Part shown: one piece after another, positions 52,746 through 62,287 of the stretch
Layout: every line of letters begins with the position of its first letter
Position numbering within the stretch: the stretch's first letter is position 1
From: Methylomicrobium lacus_A
Lineage (GTDB): Bacteria; Pseudomonadota; Gammaproteobacteria; Methylococcales; Methylomonadaceae
NCBI RefSeq assembly: GCF_041897535.1
Contig: NZ_CP169217.1
Span: forward strand, 3,596,001 to 3,660,000
Reading direction: 5' to 3'
DNA: 64,000 nt
Made by a program: the position numbers and the translations under genes
Notes under the pieces: model-generated
The model's database searches: none
Seen by the model: only the letters and a program-made list of their open reading frames with translations
Told to the model about the DNA's origin: nothing

Positions 52746-55700
52746 CACAGACCCCCGTCGTTCTCAATCGCTTCGACCGGATTCGGACGCAAGACGGCAT
52801 TCACCCGCCGGGCGAGCGTGTCCATCCACAAATAGATCACCGGCGTGGTGTACAGGGTCAACAACTGGCTGACCAGCAGGCCGCCGACCATCGTAATGCC
52901 GAGCGGATGGCGCAATTCCGAACCCACGCCGCTGCCCAGCATCAACGGCAACGCGCCGAGCAGCGCCGCCAAGGTGGTCATCAGGATCGGCCGGAAGCGC
53001 AGCAGGCAGGCCTGGAAAATCGCCTCGCCGGGCGGCATCTTGTGCTTCCGCTCCGCCTCCAGCGCGAAGTCGATCATCATGATCGCGTTTTTCTTGACGA
53101 TGCCGATCAGCAGAATGATGCCGATGATCCCGATGATGCCGAGGTCGCCGCCGGACAGGATCAAGGCCAGCAGGGCGCCGACGCCGGCGGAAGGCAATGT
53201 CGACAGGATCGTCAACGGATGGATGTAGCTCTCGTACAAGACGCCGAGCACGATGTAGACGGTCACGATGGCGGCCAGGATCAGCCACAGGGTATTGCCG
53301 AGCGAGGCGTTGAACGCCTGTGCCGCACCCTGGTAACGGGTGCGGATGCCGAGCGGCAGGCCGATGTCCTCTTTGACCTGATCGATCACGCGCACCGCAT
53401 CGCCGAGCGCCGCGCCCGGCGCCAGATTGAACGACAGGGTTGCGACCGGAAACTGGTCGAGATGGTTGATCGCCAGCGGCGTCGGCCGTTCGGAAATTTC
53501 GGCGATCGCCGACAGCGGCACCTGGCTGCCGTTGCCGGAGGGGATGCGCAGATCGTTCAGCGAGGCAGGGCCCTTCTGGGCCTCGGGATCGATTTCCAGC
53601 ACTACCCGGTACTGGTTCGACTGGGTGAAGATGGTCGATACCTGGCGTTGCCCGTAGGCGCTGTAGAGGGTGTCGTCGATCGCGGCGGGAGTGATGCCGA
53701 GGCGGCTCGCGGTGCTGCGGTCGATGTTCACATAGACTTGCCGGCCCTGATCCTGCACGTCGCTGGCGACCTCGGCAAATTCGGGGTGGGCGGACAGTTT
53801 CGCGGCCAATGTCTGAGTCCAGAGGTTCAGTTCGTCGATGTTCGGGCTTTCCAGGGTGAACTGGTATTGCGTGCGGCTGACCCGGTTTTCCATGGTCAAA
53901 TCCTGCACCGCTTGCAGGTACAGCTTCACATCGCTGACTTCGGCCAGCTTCGGCTTCAGCCGGGCGATCACCTCGGCCGCGCTGACCCCGCGTTCGTCCC
54001 GGGGCTTCAGATTGATCAGGAAGCGGCCGGCGTTCGGGGTCGTGTTGATGCCGTCTACGCCAATGAACGACGACAGGCTCTCGACCGCCGGGTCCTCTAC
54101 GATCAATTTGCCGAGCGCCTGCTGGTATTCGCTCATCGCGGCGAACGAGGCGTTTTGCGGCGCTTCCGAAAAGCCCTGGATCAGGCCGGTATCCTGCGCC
54201 GGAAAAAAGCCTTTCGGAATGAAGACATACAAGGCCACGGTCAATGCCACGGTCGCGGCGAATACGGTCATGGTCAGGGCCTGATGCCGCATTACCCAGG
54301 CCAGGCTGCGGCCGTAAGCGGCGATCAGGCGATCGAACCAGCCGTCGCCGTGGCCCTGATCGTGCTCGAGGCCCTGGCGCAGCAAGCGGGCGCACATCAT
54401 CGGCGTCAGGGTCAGCGACACGACCGCCGACAGCAGGATCGCGACCGCCAGGGTGATCGCAAACTCCCGAAACAGCCGGCCGACCACGTCGCCCATGAAC
54501 AGCAGCGGTATCAGCACCGCGACCAGCGAAAAGGTCAGCGAGATGATCGTGAAGCCGATCTGCTCCGAGCCTTTCAGCGCGGCCTTCATCGGCGATTCGC
54601 CGCGTTCGATATGGCGGGAGATGTTCTCGATCACGACGATCGCGTCGTCGACCACGAAGCCGGTCGCGATGGTCAGCGCCATCAGGGTCAGGTTGTTGAT
54701 GCTGAAATCGGCCAGATACATCACAGCGAAGGTGCCCACCAACGACAGCGGCACCGCGATGCCCGGAATGATCGTGGCCGGCACGTTGCGCAGGAACAGG
54801 AAGATCACCATCACGACCAGCGCGATCGCGAGCAGCAGCTCGAACTGCACGTCATGCACCGAGGCGCGGATCGTGACCGTGCGATCGGTCAGCGGCAGCA
54901 CCTCGACGTTGGTGGGCAAGGCTGCCTGCAATTGCGGCAGCAAGGCCTGGATGCGTTCGACGACTTCGATCACGTTGGCGCCGGGCTGGCGCTGGATGTT
55001 CACGATCACCGCCGACGACGCATTGGCCCATGCCGCCAGCCGGGTATTCTCGGCATCATCGATCACGTTGGCGACCTCGGCCAGATGCACCGGCGCGCCA
55101 TTCCTATAGGCGACCACCAATTCGCGGTATTCGGCGGCCGAGCGTAATTGATCGTTGCTGTCGATGATCGCCGAGCGCAGCGGGCCGTTGAACATGCCTT
55201 TCGGTTGATTCACGTTGGTCGCCGCGATCGCGCGGCGCAGGTCTTCGAGGCTGATGCCGTAGGCGGCGAGCGCCTGATGATTGGCCTGGATGCGTACGGC
55301 CGGGCGCTGGCCGCCGCTGAGGCTGACCATGCCGACGCCGGGCAACTGCGAGAGTTTTTGCGCGATCCGGGTATCGACCAGATCCTGGACCTTGAACAAG
55401 GGCAGGGTCTTCGAGCTGACCGCCAGGGTCACGATCGGCGTGTCGGCCGGATTGACCTTGCTGTAGATCGGCGGCTGCGGTAAGTCGTCCGGCAGAAAGG
55501 TCGCGGCCGCATTGATCGCGGCCTGCACGGTCTGCTCGGCGATGTCGAGGTCCAGTTCGAGCGCGAACTGCAAGGTAATCACCGAGGCGCCGCCGGAGCT
55601 GGTCGAGGACATTTGGGTCAGGCCCGGCATCTGCCCGAACTGGCGCTCCAGGGGAGCGGTGACGATCGAGGTCATCACGTCCGGGCTGGCGCCGGGATAC

Positions 55701-55879
55701 AGGGTCACGACCTGGATGGTTGGATAATCGACCTGCGGCAGGGCCGAGACCGGCAATAGCCGATAGGCGAGGATGCCGACCAGTAGCAGCGCGACCATCA
55801 GCAATGAGGTCGCGACCGGGCGCAGGATGAAGGGCCGCGACGGGTTGAAGGTGGGCGAGCCCTGGCCTGAATGATTCAT
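52745..55879 (-). CDS. mdtB: RND multidrug permease (MdtB-like)
   Basis: 1044 residues. It starts FNPSRPFILRPVATSLLMVALLLVGILAYRLLPVSALPQVDYPTIQV, the MdtB-type N-terminus with a short extension. The RND proton-relay motif GFVVDDAIVVIENISRHIE, twelve helices and the docking loops are all present. A paired MdtB/MdtC pump forms a 2:1 heterotrimer in Escherichia coli, where MdtB carries transport and MdtC drug binding differ in role. It begins 2 bp after the adaptor stop; the whole unit is one operon. Confidence 0.92.
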   Translation of the reverse strand: MNHSGQGSPTFNPSRPFILRPVATSLLMVALLLVGILAYRLLPVSALPQVDYPTIQVVTLYPGASPDVMTSIVTAPLERQFGQMPGLTQMSSTSSGGASVITLQFALELDLDIAEQTVQAAINAAATFLPDDLPQPPIYSKVNPADTPIVTLAVSSKTLPLFKVQDLVDTRIAQKLSQLPGVGMVSLSGGQRPAVRIQANHQALAAYGISLEDLRRAIAATNVNQPKGMFNGPLRSAIIDSNDQLRSAAEYRELVVAYRNGAPVHLAEVANVIDDAENTRLAAWANASSAVIVNIQRQPGANVIEVVERIQALLPQLQAALPTNVEVLPLTDRTVTIRASVHDVQFELLLAIALVVMVIFLFLRNVPATIIPGIAVPLSLVGTFAVMYLADFSINNLTLMALTIATGFVVDDAIVVIENISRHIERGESPMKAALKGSEQIGFTIISLTFSLVAVLIPLLFMGDVVGRLFREFAITLAVAILLSAVVSLTLTPMMCARLLRQGLEHDQGHGDGWFDRLIAAYGRSLAWVMRHQALTMTVFAATVALTVALYVFIPKGFFPAQDTGLIQGFSEAPQNASFAAMSEYQQALGKLIVEDPAVESLSSFIGVDGINTTPNAGRFLINLKPRDERGVSAAEVIARLKPKLAEVSDVKLYLQAVQDLTMENRVSRTQYQFTLESPNIDELNLWTQTLAAKLSAHPEFAEVASDVQDQGRQVYVNIDRSTASRLGITPAAIDDTLYSAYGQRQVSTIFTQSNQYRVVLEIDPEAQKGPASLNDLRIPSGNGSQVPLSAIAEISERPTPLAINHLDQFPVATLSFNLAPGAALGDAVRVIDQVKEDIGLPLGIRTRYQGAAQAFNASLGNTLWLILAAIVTVYIVLGVLYESYIHPLTILSTLPSAGVGALLALILSGGDLGIIGIIGIILLIGIVKKNAIMMIDFALEAERKHKMPPGEAIFQACLLRFRPILMTTLAALLGALPLMLGSGVGSELRHPLGITMVGGLLVSQLLTLYTTPVIYLWMDTLARRVNAVLRPNPVEAIENDGGL

Positions 55880-55881
55880 CG

Positions 55882-57153
55882 TCAGCTGCGTTGCTCGCGT
55901 TTACCGGGCTGGGCTTCCGGGGCGATCGACGACTCCTGGCGCGCGGCGACCGCCTGGCCGTCCCTTTCGGCGATGTCGGCCTTGCCGCCGTCGCGGAGGC
56001 GATCGAAGCCTTGCACCACGACCGCTTCATCGGCTTTCAGATTGCTCAATACCGCGACCTTGTCGGCGGCGCTCGGGCCCAAGGTGACGCGGCGTTGCTG
56101 CACGCCGGCATCCGGGCCGACCACATAGACGAAAGCGCCCTGGCTGTCGTATTGCACCGCGGCGCTGGATACCTGCGCCGCATCATGCAGGGTGTCCAGC
56201 AGCATCTTGATATTCACGAACTGGTTCGCGAACAGGGTGCCTTCGCTGTTGTCGAATTGCGCCTTCAGCTTCAGGGTGCCGGTGCCAGGATCGATCTGAT
56301 TGTCGATCGCCAGCAATTTACCGACGGCGAGCCGGACCTTGCCGGCGCGGTCATAGGCTTCGACAGGAATCGTCTGGTTCGAACGCAGGCGCCGGACCAA
56401 CGGCTGCACCTTGTCTTCCGGCAGGGTGAAGACCACGTTGATCGGCTGTAGCTGTGTGATCACGACCAGACCGTTCACATCGCCGGCCCTGACCTGATTG
56501 CCCTGATCGATTTGCCTGAGGCCCACGCGCCCTGCGATCGGCGCGGTCAACCTGGCGTAGCCGAGCTGCAATTTGGCGTTGTTGACCTGGGCCTTGTCCA
56601 TTTCGACGCTGCCCCGGTATTGCTTGACCTGGGTTTCCTGGGCCATCACCTGCTGGGCCGCGATCGAGTCCTGGGCCAAGAGCGTCTGGTAACGCGCGTG
56701 ATCGAGTTCAGCGTTTTTCAGCAAGGCTTCATCGCGCAGCAACTGGCCTTCCGCCTGCTGCAACTGCACTTGAAACGGACGCGGATCAATTTCCGCTAAG
56801 AGATCGCCTTGCTTGACCATCTGGCCTTCGCTGAAGACGACGCGCACCAGTTCGCCGTCGACCCTGGGTCTGACCGTGACCGTGCGCAGGGCCGTCACCG
56901 TACCCAAACCGTTCAGATACACCGGGAAATCGGCTTGCGTGACCGTCTCGACCGACACCGCCGGTACGCCGCCTTCGCCGCCGCGCTGGGGCTTGCCGGC
57001 GCCGCTTTCGGGTGTGGCCGCCTTGCTCTCCGTGCTGTGCCCTATATAAAAGCCGGCGGCAGTCAGCGCGATCGTCAACAGGGTGGCGGGAAAAAGTAAA
57101 CGCCGCAAGCGGCTGCCGGGCGGCGATAACAGCGGCTCATCGAGGGTGTTCAT
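55882..57153 (-). CDS. mdtA: RND membrane-fusion (adaptor) protein, MdtA-like
   Basis: 423 residues. One N-terminal membrane anchor (about 16-38) precedes the hairpin/lipoyl/beta-barrel layout of periplasmic adaptors: VSVETVTQADFPVYLNGLGTVTALRTVTVRPRVDGELVRVVFSEGQMVKQGDLLAEIDPRPFQVQL, a coiled hairpin (about 125-190), APIAGRVGLRQIDQGNQV, and a C-terminal membrane-proximal domain. It joins both permeases to the outer-membrane duct. First structural gene of the operon, 9 bp after the tetR stop. Confidence 0.92.
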   Translation of the reverse strand: MNTLDEPLLSPPGSRLRRLLFPATLLTIALTAAGFYIGHSTESKAATPESGAGKPQRGGEGGVPAVSVETVTQADFPVYLNGLGTVTALRTVTVRPRVDGELVRVVFSEGQMVKQGDLLAEIDPRPFQVQLQQAEGQLLRDEALLKNAELDHARYQTLLAQDSIAAQQVMAQETQVKQYRGSVEMDKAQVNNAKLQLGYARLTAPIAGRVGLRQIDQGNQVRAGDVNGLVVITQLQPINVVFTLPEDKVQPLVRRLRSNQTIPVEAYDRAGKVRLAVGKLLAIDNQIDPGTGTLKLKAQFDNSEGTLFANQFVNIKMLLDTLHDAAQVSSAAVQYDSQGAFVYVVGPDAGVQQRRVTLGPSAADKVAVLSNLKADEAVVVQGFDRLRDGGKADIAERDGQAVAARQESSIAPEAQPGKREQRS

Positions 57154-57162
57154 AGGTATCGG

Positions 57163-57807
57163 CTAGTTGTGAGTGTGGGTGCGAATGGCTTCGATGCCGG
57201 CCAGTGAAAATTGCACGACATGGTCGGCATAGGCCTGGATGTCGCTCAAATCGGCAGAGGGGCTGGGCTGGGGGCGAACGTGCTGGATTTGTTTCAAGCG
57301 CAATAATTGAAAGCACTGGCCCATGATGCTGTCATGGCAATACTGCAAATGGCGGTCGTCGGCGGCATGGCCCAGACACTCCCTCAGCAGGCCGAACAGT
57401 TGCCGGCGCTGCGGATCGATTTCCTTTTCCAGAATGTCCGCCAGCAAACGTGTCGGGCGGGCCATTTCCTTATGCATGATCGCGAATGAATAGCCGTCGC
57501 GGTCGGCGACGCGCTGAATCAGCGAGTATATCCGTCCGGCCAGACGCTGTTCCGGAGCGGCATCCCCGGCGACGCCGCCGTCGGGCGGATGCCGGGTCAG
57601 TTCGTGGGTGAAAGCGAAACGCCAGGATTCCAGATACAGGGTCTCCTTGTCGCGGAAGTGGTAATTGACCGAAGCGATGTTGGTTTGAGCCTGTTCGCAG
57701 ATTTCCGCGATCGTCGCTTCCTGGAAGCCTTTCTCGGCAAAGATGCGGCAGGCGGCGGTCAACAGTCGGTTGCGCGTGCGCTCCGATTTTTTTTTCAGAT
57801 CAGTCAT
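57163..57807 (-). CDS. TetR-family regulator (CerR-type C-terminus)
   Basis: 214 residues. The TetR DNA-binding helices (TRNRLLTAACRIFAEKGFQEATIAEICEQAQTNIASVNYHFRDKETLYLESW, about 10-60) are intact. The C-terminal ligand-binding half (about 75-210) resembles the CerR-type domain found with efflux genes. It is the first gene of the pump operon and should repress it, released by a pump substrate. A palindrome at 57850-57864 lies 43 bp upstream of its start. Confidence 0.9.
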   Translation of the reverse strand: MTDLKKKSERTRNRLLTAACRIFAEKGFQEATIAEICEQAQTNIASVNYHFRDKETLYLESWRFAFTHELTRHPPDGGVAGDAAPEQRLAGRIYSLIQRVADRDGYSFAIMHKEMARPTRLLADILEKEIDPQRRQLFGLLRECLGHAADDRHLQYCHDSIMGQCFQLLRLKQIQHVRPQPSPSADLSDIQAYADHVVQFSLAGIEAIRTHTHN

Positions 57808-57849
57808 GCGGATTGAATAGAGTCATAAAGCTTGAGGCAGATAATTGAA

Positions 57850-57864
57850 ATTTGAAATTCAAAT
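57850..57864. promoter_or_regulatory. Candidate operator of the TetR regulator
   Basis: ATTTGAAATTCAAAT: seven-base perfect arms around one central base, in AT-rich DNA 43 bp upstream of the tetR start. Size and place fit a TetR dimer site for autoregulation of the pump operon. Only one copy was noted. Confidence 0.5.
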
Positions 57865-58038
57865 CAGCTTTAGACTAAGCAGGCTTCGTGCCATCTATTA
57901 AACTTTTGTTTTTGATTGTTTTTTATTCTAATTGCATTCGGAAAACTGCTGTCGGGGCAGCAGCGGCTGTCGGAAGGGTGTTGCCTGAGCAACAGTTTGC
58001 GAAAATGAGTGACTAGAATGTAGATACTGTTATTCGAG

Positions 58039-59004
58039 TCAAGCGTCATGAAGAACAGGGTTGAACGATTTACCTGATTTCAAGACGCCGAATGCGACAT
58101 GAACGAGCTTACGCATCATGGCGCCAATGATGAGCTTAGGTGGCTTTCCGGTGCTGGTCAGGCGTTCTTTAAAACGCTTGCCCCACGCGGTTTTGTAAAG
58201 GGTGACCATCGCAGGCATATAAAGCGCTTTACGCAGAAAGGCATGGCCGACCTTGGACAACCTGGGTCTGCCTCTCACGCTACTACCCGACTCGTATTGG
58301 CGTGGATCGAGCCCGGCAAAAGCAGCAGCTTGGCGGCCGTTGGCGAAGCGGTCGGTGTTGGCATAAAACGCCAGTATGATGGCGCTGGTGCGCTCGCCGA
58401 TACCGGGGATGCTGTCGAGCAAATCTCGTTTTTGTTTGAGATCAGGGTATTTGTCGATGTGCTCGTTAATGTTTTTAATCAGTTGCTTAATAGCATTGTC
58501 GAGCCAATCGAGATGCTGCTGAATATCGTCATGGACGGCATCGCGGGAAACGCCAAGACGGTTGCTTTCCTGTGTACGCATGGTCTGCAGCGCCTCCAGA
58601 CGCAGTACCAGAGCACGCAAAGCGATTTCCTCCTGACTTGGAGCCTGCCAAGATTCGGGTCGACGCTCGGCACAGAAATCGGCGATCAGCCGGGCATCGA
58701 CCGCATCGGTTTTGCTACGGGTGAGCCGGGAGGCGGCATAGGCTTTAATTTGCGCCGGATTGACGACACTGACAGTGAGACCTGCCGTCGCCAGGCACTG
58801 GGCAACGTCTTCCCAGTAAATGCCAGTGGCTTCCATGCAGACATGGACGGATGTTGCTTGATACGACGCCAACCAGTCGGTTAATTGAGCAAAGCCGGCG
58901 TTGGAGTTGGCAATGACTTTGCTGCGAAACTTGCCGTTGGGCAAGCGCAAGGCGCAGTCCAACTTGGCTTTAGCAACATCAATGCCGAGATGAAACAAAG
59001 ACAT
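58039..59004 (-). CDS. IS110-family transposase (DEDD recombinase)
   Basis: 321 residues from the ATG at 59004 (MSLFHLGIDVAKAKLDCAL); the frame opens further upstream at 59049. The N-terminal RuvC-like DEDD domain has Asp near 8 (GIDVAK), Glu in CMEATGIYW, and paired Asp in SKTDAVDARLIADFC. A coiled region, a helix-hairpin-helix (LLDSIPGIGERTSAIIL) and the C-terminal Tnp_20 domain with the Ser-bearing FAGLDPRQYESGSSVRGRPRLSK follow. These enzymes recombine DNA guided by a bridge RNA made from the element's non-coding end. No frameshift is seen, so it may be active. Confidence 0.92.
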   Translation of the reverse strand: MSLFHLGIDVAKAKLDCALRLPNGKFRSKVIANSNAGFAQLTDWLASYQATSVHVCMEATGIYWEDVAQCLATAGLTVSVVNPAQIKAYAASRLTRSKTDAVDARLIADFCAERRPESWQAPSQEEIALRALVLRLEALQTMRTQESNRLGVSRDAVHDDIQQHLDWLDNAIKQLIKNINEHIDKYPDLKQKRDLLDSIPGIGERTSAIILAFYANTDRFANGRQAAAFAGLDPRQYESGSSVRGRPRLSKVGHAFLRKALYMPAMVTLYKTAWGKRFKERLTSTGKPPKLIIGAMMRKLVHVAFGVLKSGKSFNPVLHDA

Positions 59005-59200
59005 AGAAAACCTCAAATGATCTACCTTGTGAATGCGGGCTACCGGCAAGCCGGGCCAAAGATACTGTCCGATCGTTGATCGAGGCGAGTAGCTGCTGCA
59101 TGATCTACGTCACGGACTTGGTTTTCCAAGGCTGGGTACGGCATCCAGCTACTCAAACCTGAGGTGCCCCTCAGGTGTGTTACACGGTGCTTTTATAGCT
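59005..59200 (-). ncRNA. Candidate IS110 bridge RNA region
   Basis: In IS110-group elements a bridge RNA is made from the non-coding end upstream of the transposase. This 196-bp strip sits there on the transposase strand and contains short hairpins, among them CCTGAGGTGCCCCTCAGG (59158-59175 region, seven perfect pairs) and ACCGGCAAGCCGGGC near 59041-59056. The loops that would pair with target and donor were not identified. Confidence 0.35.
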
Positions 59201-59327
59201 TAAACCCGTTTAAATAACACGGGATTTATAATACAAGGGTGGGTTCGGCGCGCCTGCTCTTATCTTTCGCGTTCGGCAGATCTTTCCGTGCGCCGAACCC
59301 GCCTTTTTTGGCTCCTACATTTTTTCT

Positions 59328-59435
59328 GGTTCCCAACGTCAATGTTGGGAACCCGTCTCGCCAAGCTCCTGCTTGGCGAGACGGGAAGCTGGAGCTTCCC
59401 GGACCTTGTTCCCAAGCCGGAGCTTGGGAACAAGG
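59328..59435. repeat. Block of four consecutive hairpins
   Basis: Four near-perfect palindromes abut: GGTTCCCAAC...GTTGGGAACC (59328-59353), CGTCTCGCCAAGC...GCTTGGCGAGACG (59354-59383), GGGAAGCTGGAGCTTCCC (59383-59400) and CCTTGTTCCCAAGC...GCTTGGGAACAAGG (59404-59435). The GTTCCCA-type and GAAGCTGGAGCTTC-type units recur at 63459-63570. The block lies between the IS110 element and the metallo-hydrolase gene. Confidence 0.8.
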
Positions 59436-59465
59436 TCAATCTTGACCGTGCGAAATATAAAAAAA

Positions 59466-59506
59466 GGCCATCACTCCGGAAGCGTTAAGCATCCAGAGTG
59501 ATGGCC
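59466..59506 (-). terminator. Terminator of the metallo-hydrolase gene
   Basis: Perfect 11-bp arms (GGCCATCACTC at 59466-59476, complement at 59496-59506) 12 bp past the stop at 59518. On the minus strand a run of T (complement of the AAAAAAA before 59466) follows the stem. Confidence 0.85.
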
Positions 59507-59517
59507 GAGGCGTCAAT

Positions 59518-60990
59518 TTATCTCGAACTGGTTTGCAGGCCGATAGCGGCGCGCAAATTAGCCAGTGTGGCGATGCGCGGTCCGTGCAGGGCGGCGATCC
59601 GTTCGACATTCAGTTTCAAGTTGCGGATGTTGTCGAAGAGATTGACCGAGTACGGATTCGGCGATGACGGCGGCGGTACGTTCGCCGCGGTCGGGGTATA
59701 GGCGTCGGCCTCGATCAGGATTTTTTCCTTGGGCAGATAAACCGCCGCGAAAGCATCGTTATGGCTATTGCCGGCTAGCGCATGAATTTCGATCTTGCGT
59801 TTTCCGTCCGACAGCACGTGCTTGCCGTTAAAGCTTTCGAATTGGGCCGGCTTGTTCGATCTCGCCAGGCGATCGGGATTTAGCGTATGCGGCGCCGCCC
59901 AGACCGTTTGATAATAAGCCTGATTAGGCTGTGACGTTACGATCGTCGCGCCGGCATCCACGAAGGTACGCAGGCCGCCGGAGTGGTCGAAATGGGCATG
60001 GGTATTGATCAGGTATTTGATCGGCTTGTTCGGAATCACTTCCTGCAATTTGGCGATCAGCGCGAGCGAACGTGCTTCGTTCTGCGGCGCTTCGACCAGC
60101 ACGATGTGGTCTTTCTGGTCGATCGCGACGCTGTGGTGGGTGCCTCCGGTCAGATAGTACACGCCGTCCGCGAGCTTGTTCACGGCGACCTTGACGGCAG
60201 GCGCCGTAGCAGCTTCCTGAGGGATTGCTATATTGACGGCCGGATTGGCCTTGACCTCGGCCACGTCGATGTCCAGCACGGGGTAGCCGCCCTGGCTGCG
60301 TGAGATGTGGCCCGGAAACTGGATGCCGCCGAAATCCTTGTAATTGCTGTAACGGGTCTCGACCAGGGTATCGCCGAGCACCGGATTGTCTATCCAGGTT
60401 TGCACTTTCTCCAGTTGGTGCTGGCCGTTGATAAAGCCGACATAGCGGTATTTGCCGCCGGTGGTGAACGCGACCTCGGTGCCGCCGTTGACGGACTGCT
60501 GCTGGGCGTGGTTCTGCAGCGCCGCTTTGAAAAAGCCTTGCGGGCTAGCCCAGATTTCGGCCGCGCGTTCTTCAACGGCGGCCGGTTGTGCGGTGACAGT
60601 CGGCGCCGGATTCGGCGCATTCGCGGCTGGTGGCGTCACATTCCAGGCCGTAGCGCCGCTGATGTATTGATCGATCTTTTGCAGGGTCGGCGCCGGACGC
60701 TGGCGGCCGGGTTCGATGATTTGTTTGCGGCTGATCTCTACCTTCGCGCTGGCGGTCTGATAATCGATGTCGGCGCTGTAGTTCTGGACCTCGAACGGCG
60801 GCCACGGCAAGCCGGGATTCGGCGCCTGGCCGAATTGATACCAGCGGCCTGTGCCGGAAAATTCGATCGATTTGATCGCGTCGGAGCCGGCGGCGGTGGC
60901 CAGATCGAGGTGTTGGGCCTGCTGCGTGCCGCAGCCGGCCGCGGCCAGTGCCGTCGTCAGGGCGGCAACTGCGTGTAACGATTTGGACAT
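59518..60990 (-). CDS. Lipoprotein metallo-beta-lactamase-fold hydrolase
   Basis: 490 residues. A lipoprotein signal (VAALTTALAAAGC, lipobox AAGC near 20) anchors it in a membrane. An N-terminal unrecognised region (about 25-260) with an Ala/Pro-rich linker precedes a metallo-beta-lactamase domain (about 265-460) with the metal motif THAHFDHSGG (near 335-344) and further His/Asp (AGNSHND, IEADAYTPT). MBL-fold lipoproteins include esterases, glyoxalases and sulfatases; the substrate cannot be told. It is a single gene with its own terminator. Confidence 0.85.
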   Translation of the reverse strand: MSKSLHAVAALTTALAAAGCGTQQAQHLDLATAAGSDAIKSIEFSGTGRWYQFGQAPNPGLPWPPFEVQNYSADIDYQTASAKVEISRKQIIEPGRQRPAPTLQKIDQYISGATAWNVTPPAANAPNPAPTVTAQPAAVEERAAEIWASPQGFFKAALQNHAQQQSVNGGTEVAFTTGGKYRYVGFINGQHQLEKVQTWIDNPVLGDTLVETRYSNYKDFGGIQFPGHISRSQGGYPVLDIDVAEVKANPAVNIAIPQEAATAPAVKVAVNKLADGVYYLTGGTHHSVAIDQKDHIVLVEAPQNEARSLALIAKLQEVIPNKPIKYLINTHAHFDHSGGLRTFVDAGATIVTSQPNQAYYQTVWAAPHTLNPDRLARSNKPAQFESFNGKHVLSDGKRKIEIHALAGNSHNDAFAAVYLPKEKILIEADAYTPTAANVPPPSSPNPYSVNLFDNIRNLKLNVERIAALHGPRIATLANLRAAIGLQTSSR

Positions 60991-61501
60991 GGAATCTCCT
61001 GATGGGGATTTAAGGACGAAGGAAAAATTGAAAGTGAAAACACTCCTGTAGCAAGACGCGTACCAGAAGGCGCTGGTTGCCGAGTAGCCTTATGTGCCGG
61101 CAGGGAAGCTGGATGCGTTAAGCCGGTAGCGGCGAACCATTGATGAATTGTCAGCAGAAGCTGTTGGGCGGTTGCTTCTGTAGAGACAGCAATAGAGGGG
61201 ATTTACGGAAATGAATTTATCTGTAAAAATATGAACTTGATCTGGCAGCTTCCAAAATAAGTCCCGACGGAATCTTACATCGAATGTTCGAGTTCGACCC
61301 AAACTAGTCTTTTACAGTCATAATTTGATTGGCAAATTGATCTCACATAGCTGACTGTCATCAAGACAAAAAGAAACCGTATATCATATGAAACAGTAAG
61401 TTATACAGTTAGTGTCCCGGTGAAGTTCAACAAAGTCAATTGACCAGAGTTAGATAATTAATGAAACTATTAATCACTTATTAAAACTAGGAGAAACATC
61501 A
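60991..61501. other. Non-coding region, GC-to-AT transition
   Basis: 511 bp. The first part carries the upstream region of the metallo-hydrolase (GGAGATTCC on the minus strand as ribosome site). From about 61200 the DNA turns AT-rich, like the genes that follow, suggesting the left edge of a transferred segment. TAGGAGAAAC before 61502 is the ribosome site of the next gene. No repeat or RNA gene recognised. Confidence 0.5.
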
Positions 61502-62140
61502 ATGTGGGGATGGCTTGAGATTTCGTCGGTGGGCAGGAGCAAGTTGGTTCAATCTATGTCTGTATGGATGTTGCTCACTCCTATTGCAGCAAAACTACTT
61601 GGCTCCGTCGATCACATCTCGCTTGGCTCTATTGCGCCAGGCGTCAATGTTCCACTCGCGCTTCCCTTTAGTTGGAAAGTATTCTTCTATTGCTCACTTT
61701 GCTTTGCTGTCGGCAATCTAATTTATAGCCTCCGGGCTCCGGAGATCATAAAGCGTTTCAGGAATTATGCAGATTTCGAGGAGCAAGAAGGCAGCTTGTA
61801 CCTTCTGATAGAGGCAACCAAAAGAGAGTTGCGTCAGATCAAGGACTATTTTCCAGACACTGCACTCAAAGAAACGGTAGTGAGATATACCCCTGATGAT
61901 GATATATCAGATTCGTGGCAGAGGACTGAACTAATAGATAGGTGGTGGAAAGGTATGGATTCGCTAAAACACTCCTCTAGGGACAATTTACCAGATATAT
62001 TTTCGTCGTTCAGGCTGATCTTGTCTTCGACAAGGCCCTATTGGCTATATATATGTACGATTTTCTATGCTGGTGGCTTTATTGGGCTACTATGCATCAT
62101 ATGGGAAAACACAGTGTATGTGGTTTTGTTGCATAAATAA
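61502..62140 (+). CDS. Three-helix membrane protein, possible effector next to a cyclase-like gene
   Basis: 212 residues. Membrane helices near 16-36 (LVQSMSVWMLLTPIAAKLLGS), 57-78 (WKVFFYCSLCFAVGNLIYSL) and 183-206 (YWLYICTIFYAGGFIGLLCIIW). A charged cytoplasmic loop of about 100 residues sits between helices 2 and 3. I do not recognise the family by sequence. The DNA is AT-rich, unlike the gene before it, and the next gene on the same strand is a class III cyclase-like pseudogene 148 bp on. Membrane proteins beside such cyclases are the effectors of Pycsar phage defence; that link is inference only. Confidence 0.65.
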   Translation: MWGWLEISSVGRSKLVQSMSVWMLLTPIAAKLLGSVDHISLGSIAPGVNVPLALPFSWKVFFYCSLCFAVGNLIYSLRAPEIIKRFRNYADFEEQEGSLYLLIEATKRELRQIKDYFPDTALKETVVRYTPDDDISDSWQRTELIDRWWKGMDSLKHSSRDNLPDIFSSFRLILSSTRPYWLYICTIFYAGGFIGLLCIIWENTVYVVLLHK

Positions 62141-62287
62141 AGACTGTCATTTTTTTATTTAATTAGAAAAAATCATATTTTGTCAAAAAAATTATCAAAA
62201 TAAATAACTTACTGAATTGTGCGGTAAAGCCACTACGCTTAAAGTAAAATAGAAATAACCTAACACTCTAATATTGTAGATAAAATT

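Larger units (their letters stand above)
57990..59220 (-). mobile_element. IS110-family insertion sequence (ends not resolved)
   Basis: An intact IS110-type transposase with about 220 bp of non-coding DNA on its 5' side and less than 60 bp on its 3' side, the layout of IS110-group elements. IS110 elements lack terminal inverted repeats and make no clear target duplication, so the ends cannot be placed from one copy; the limits given are approximate. Confidence 0.7.

Noticed and set aside
52907..55147. Very long open frame (746 codons) opposite the mdtB-like gene
   Set aside because: A product of the high-GC codon bias of the permease on the other strand; composition rich in Asp, Gln, Arg and His with no domain.
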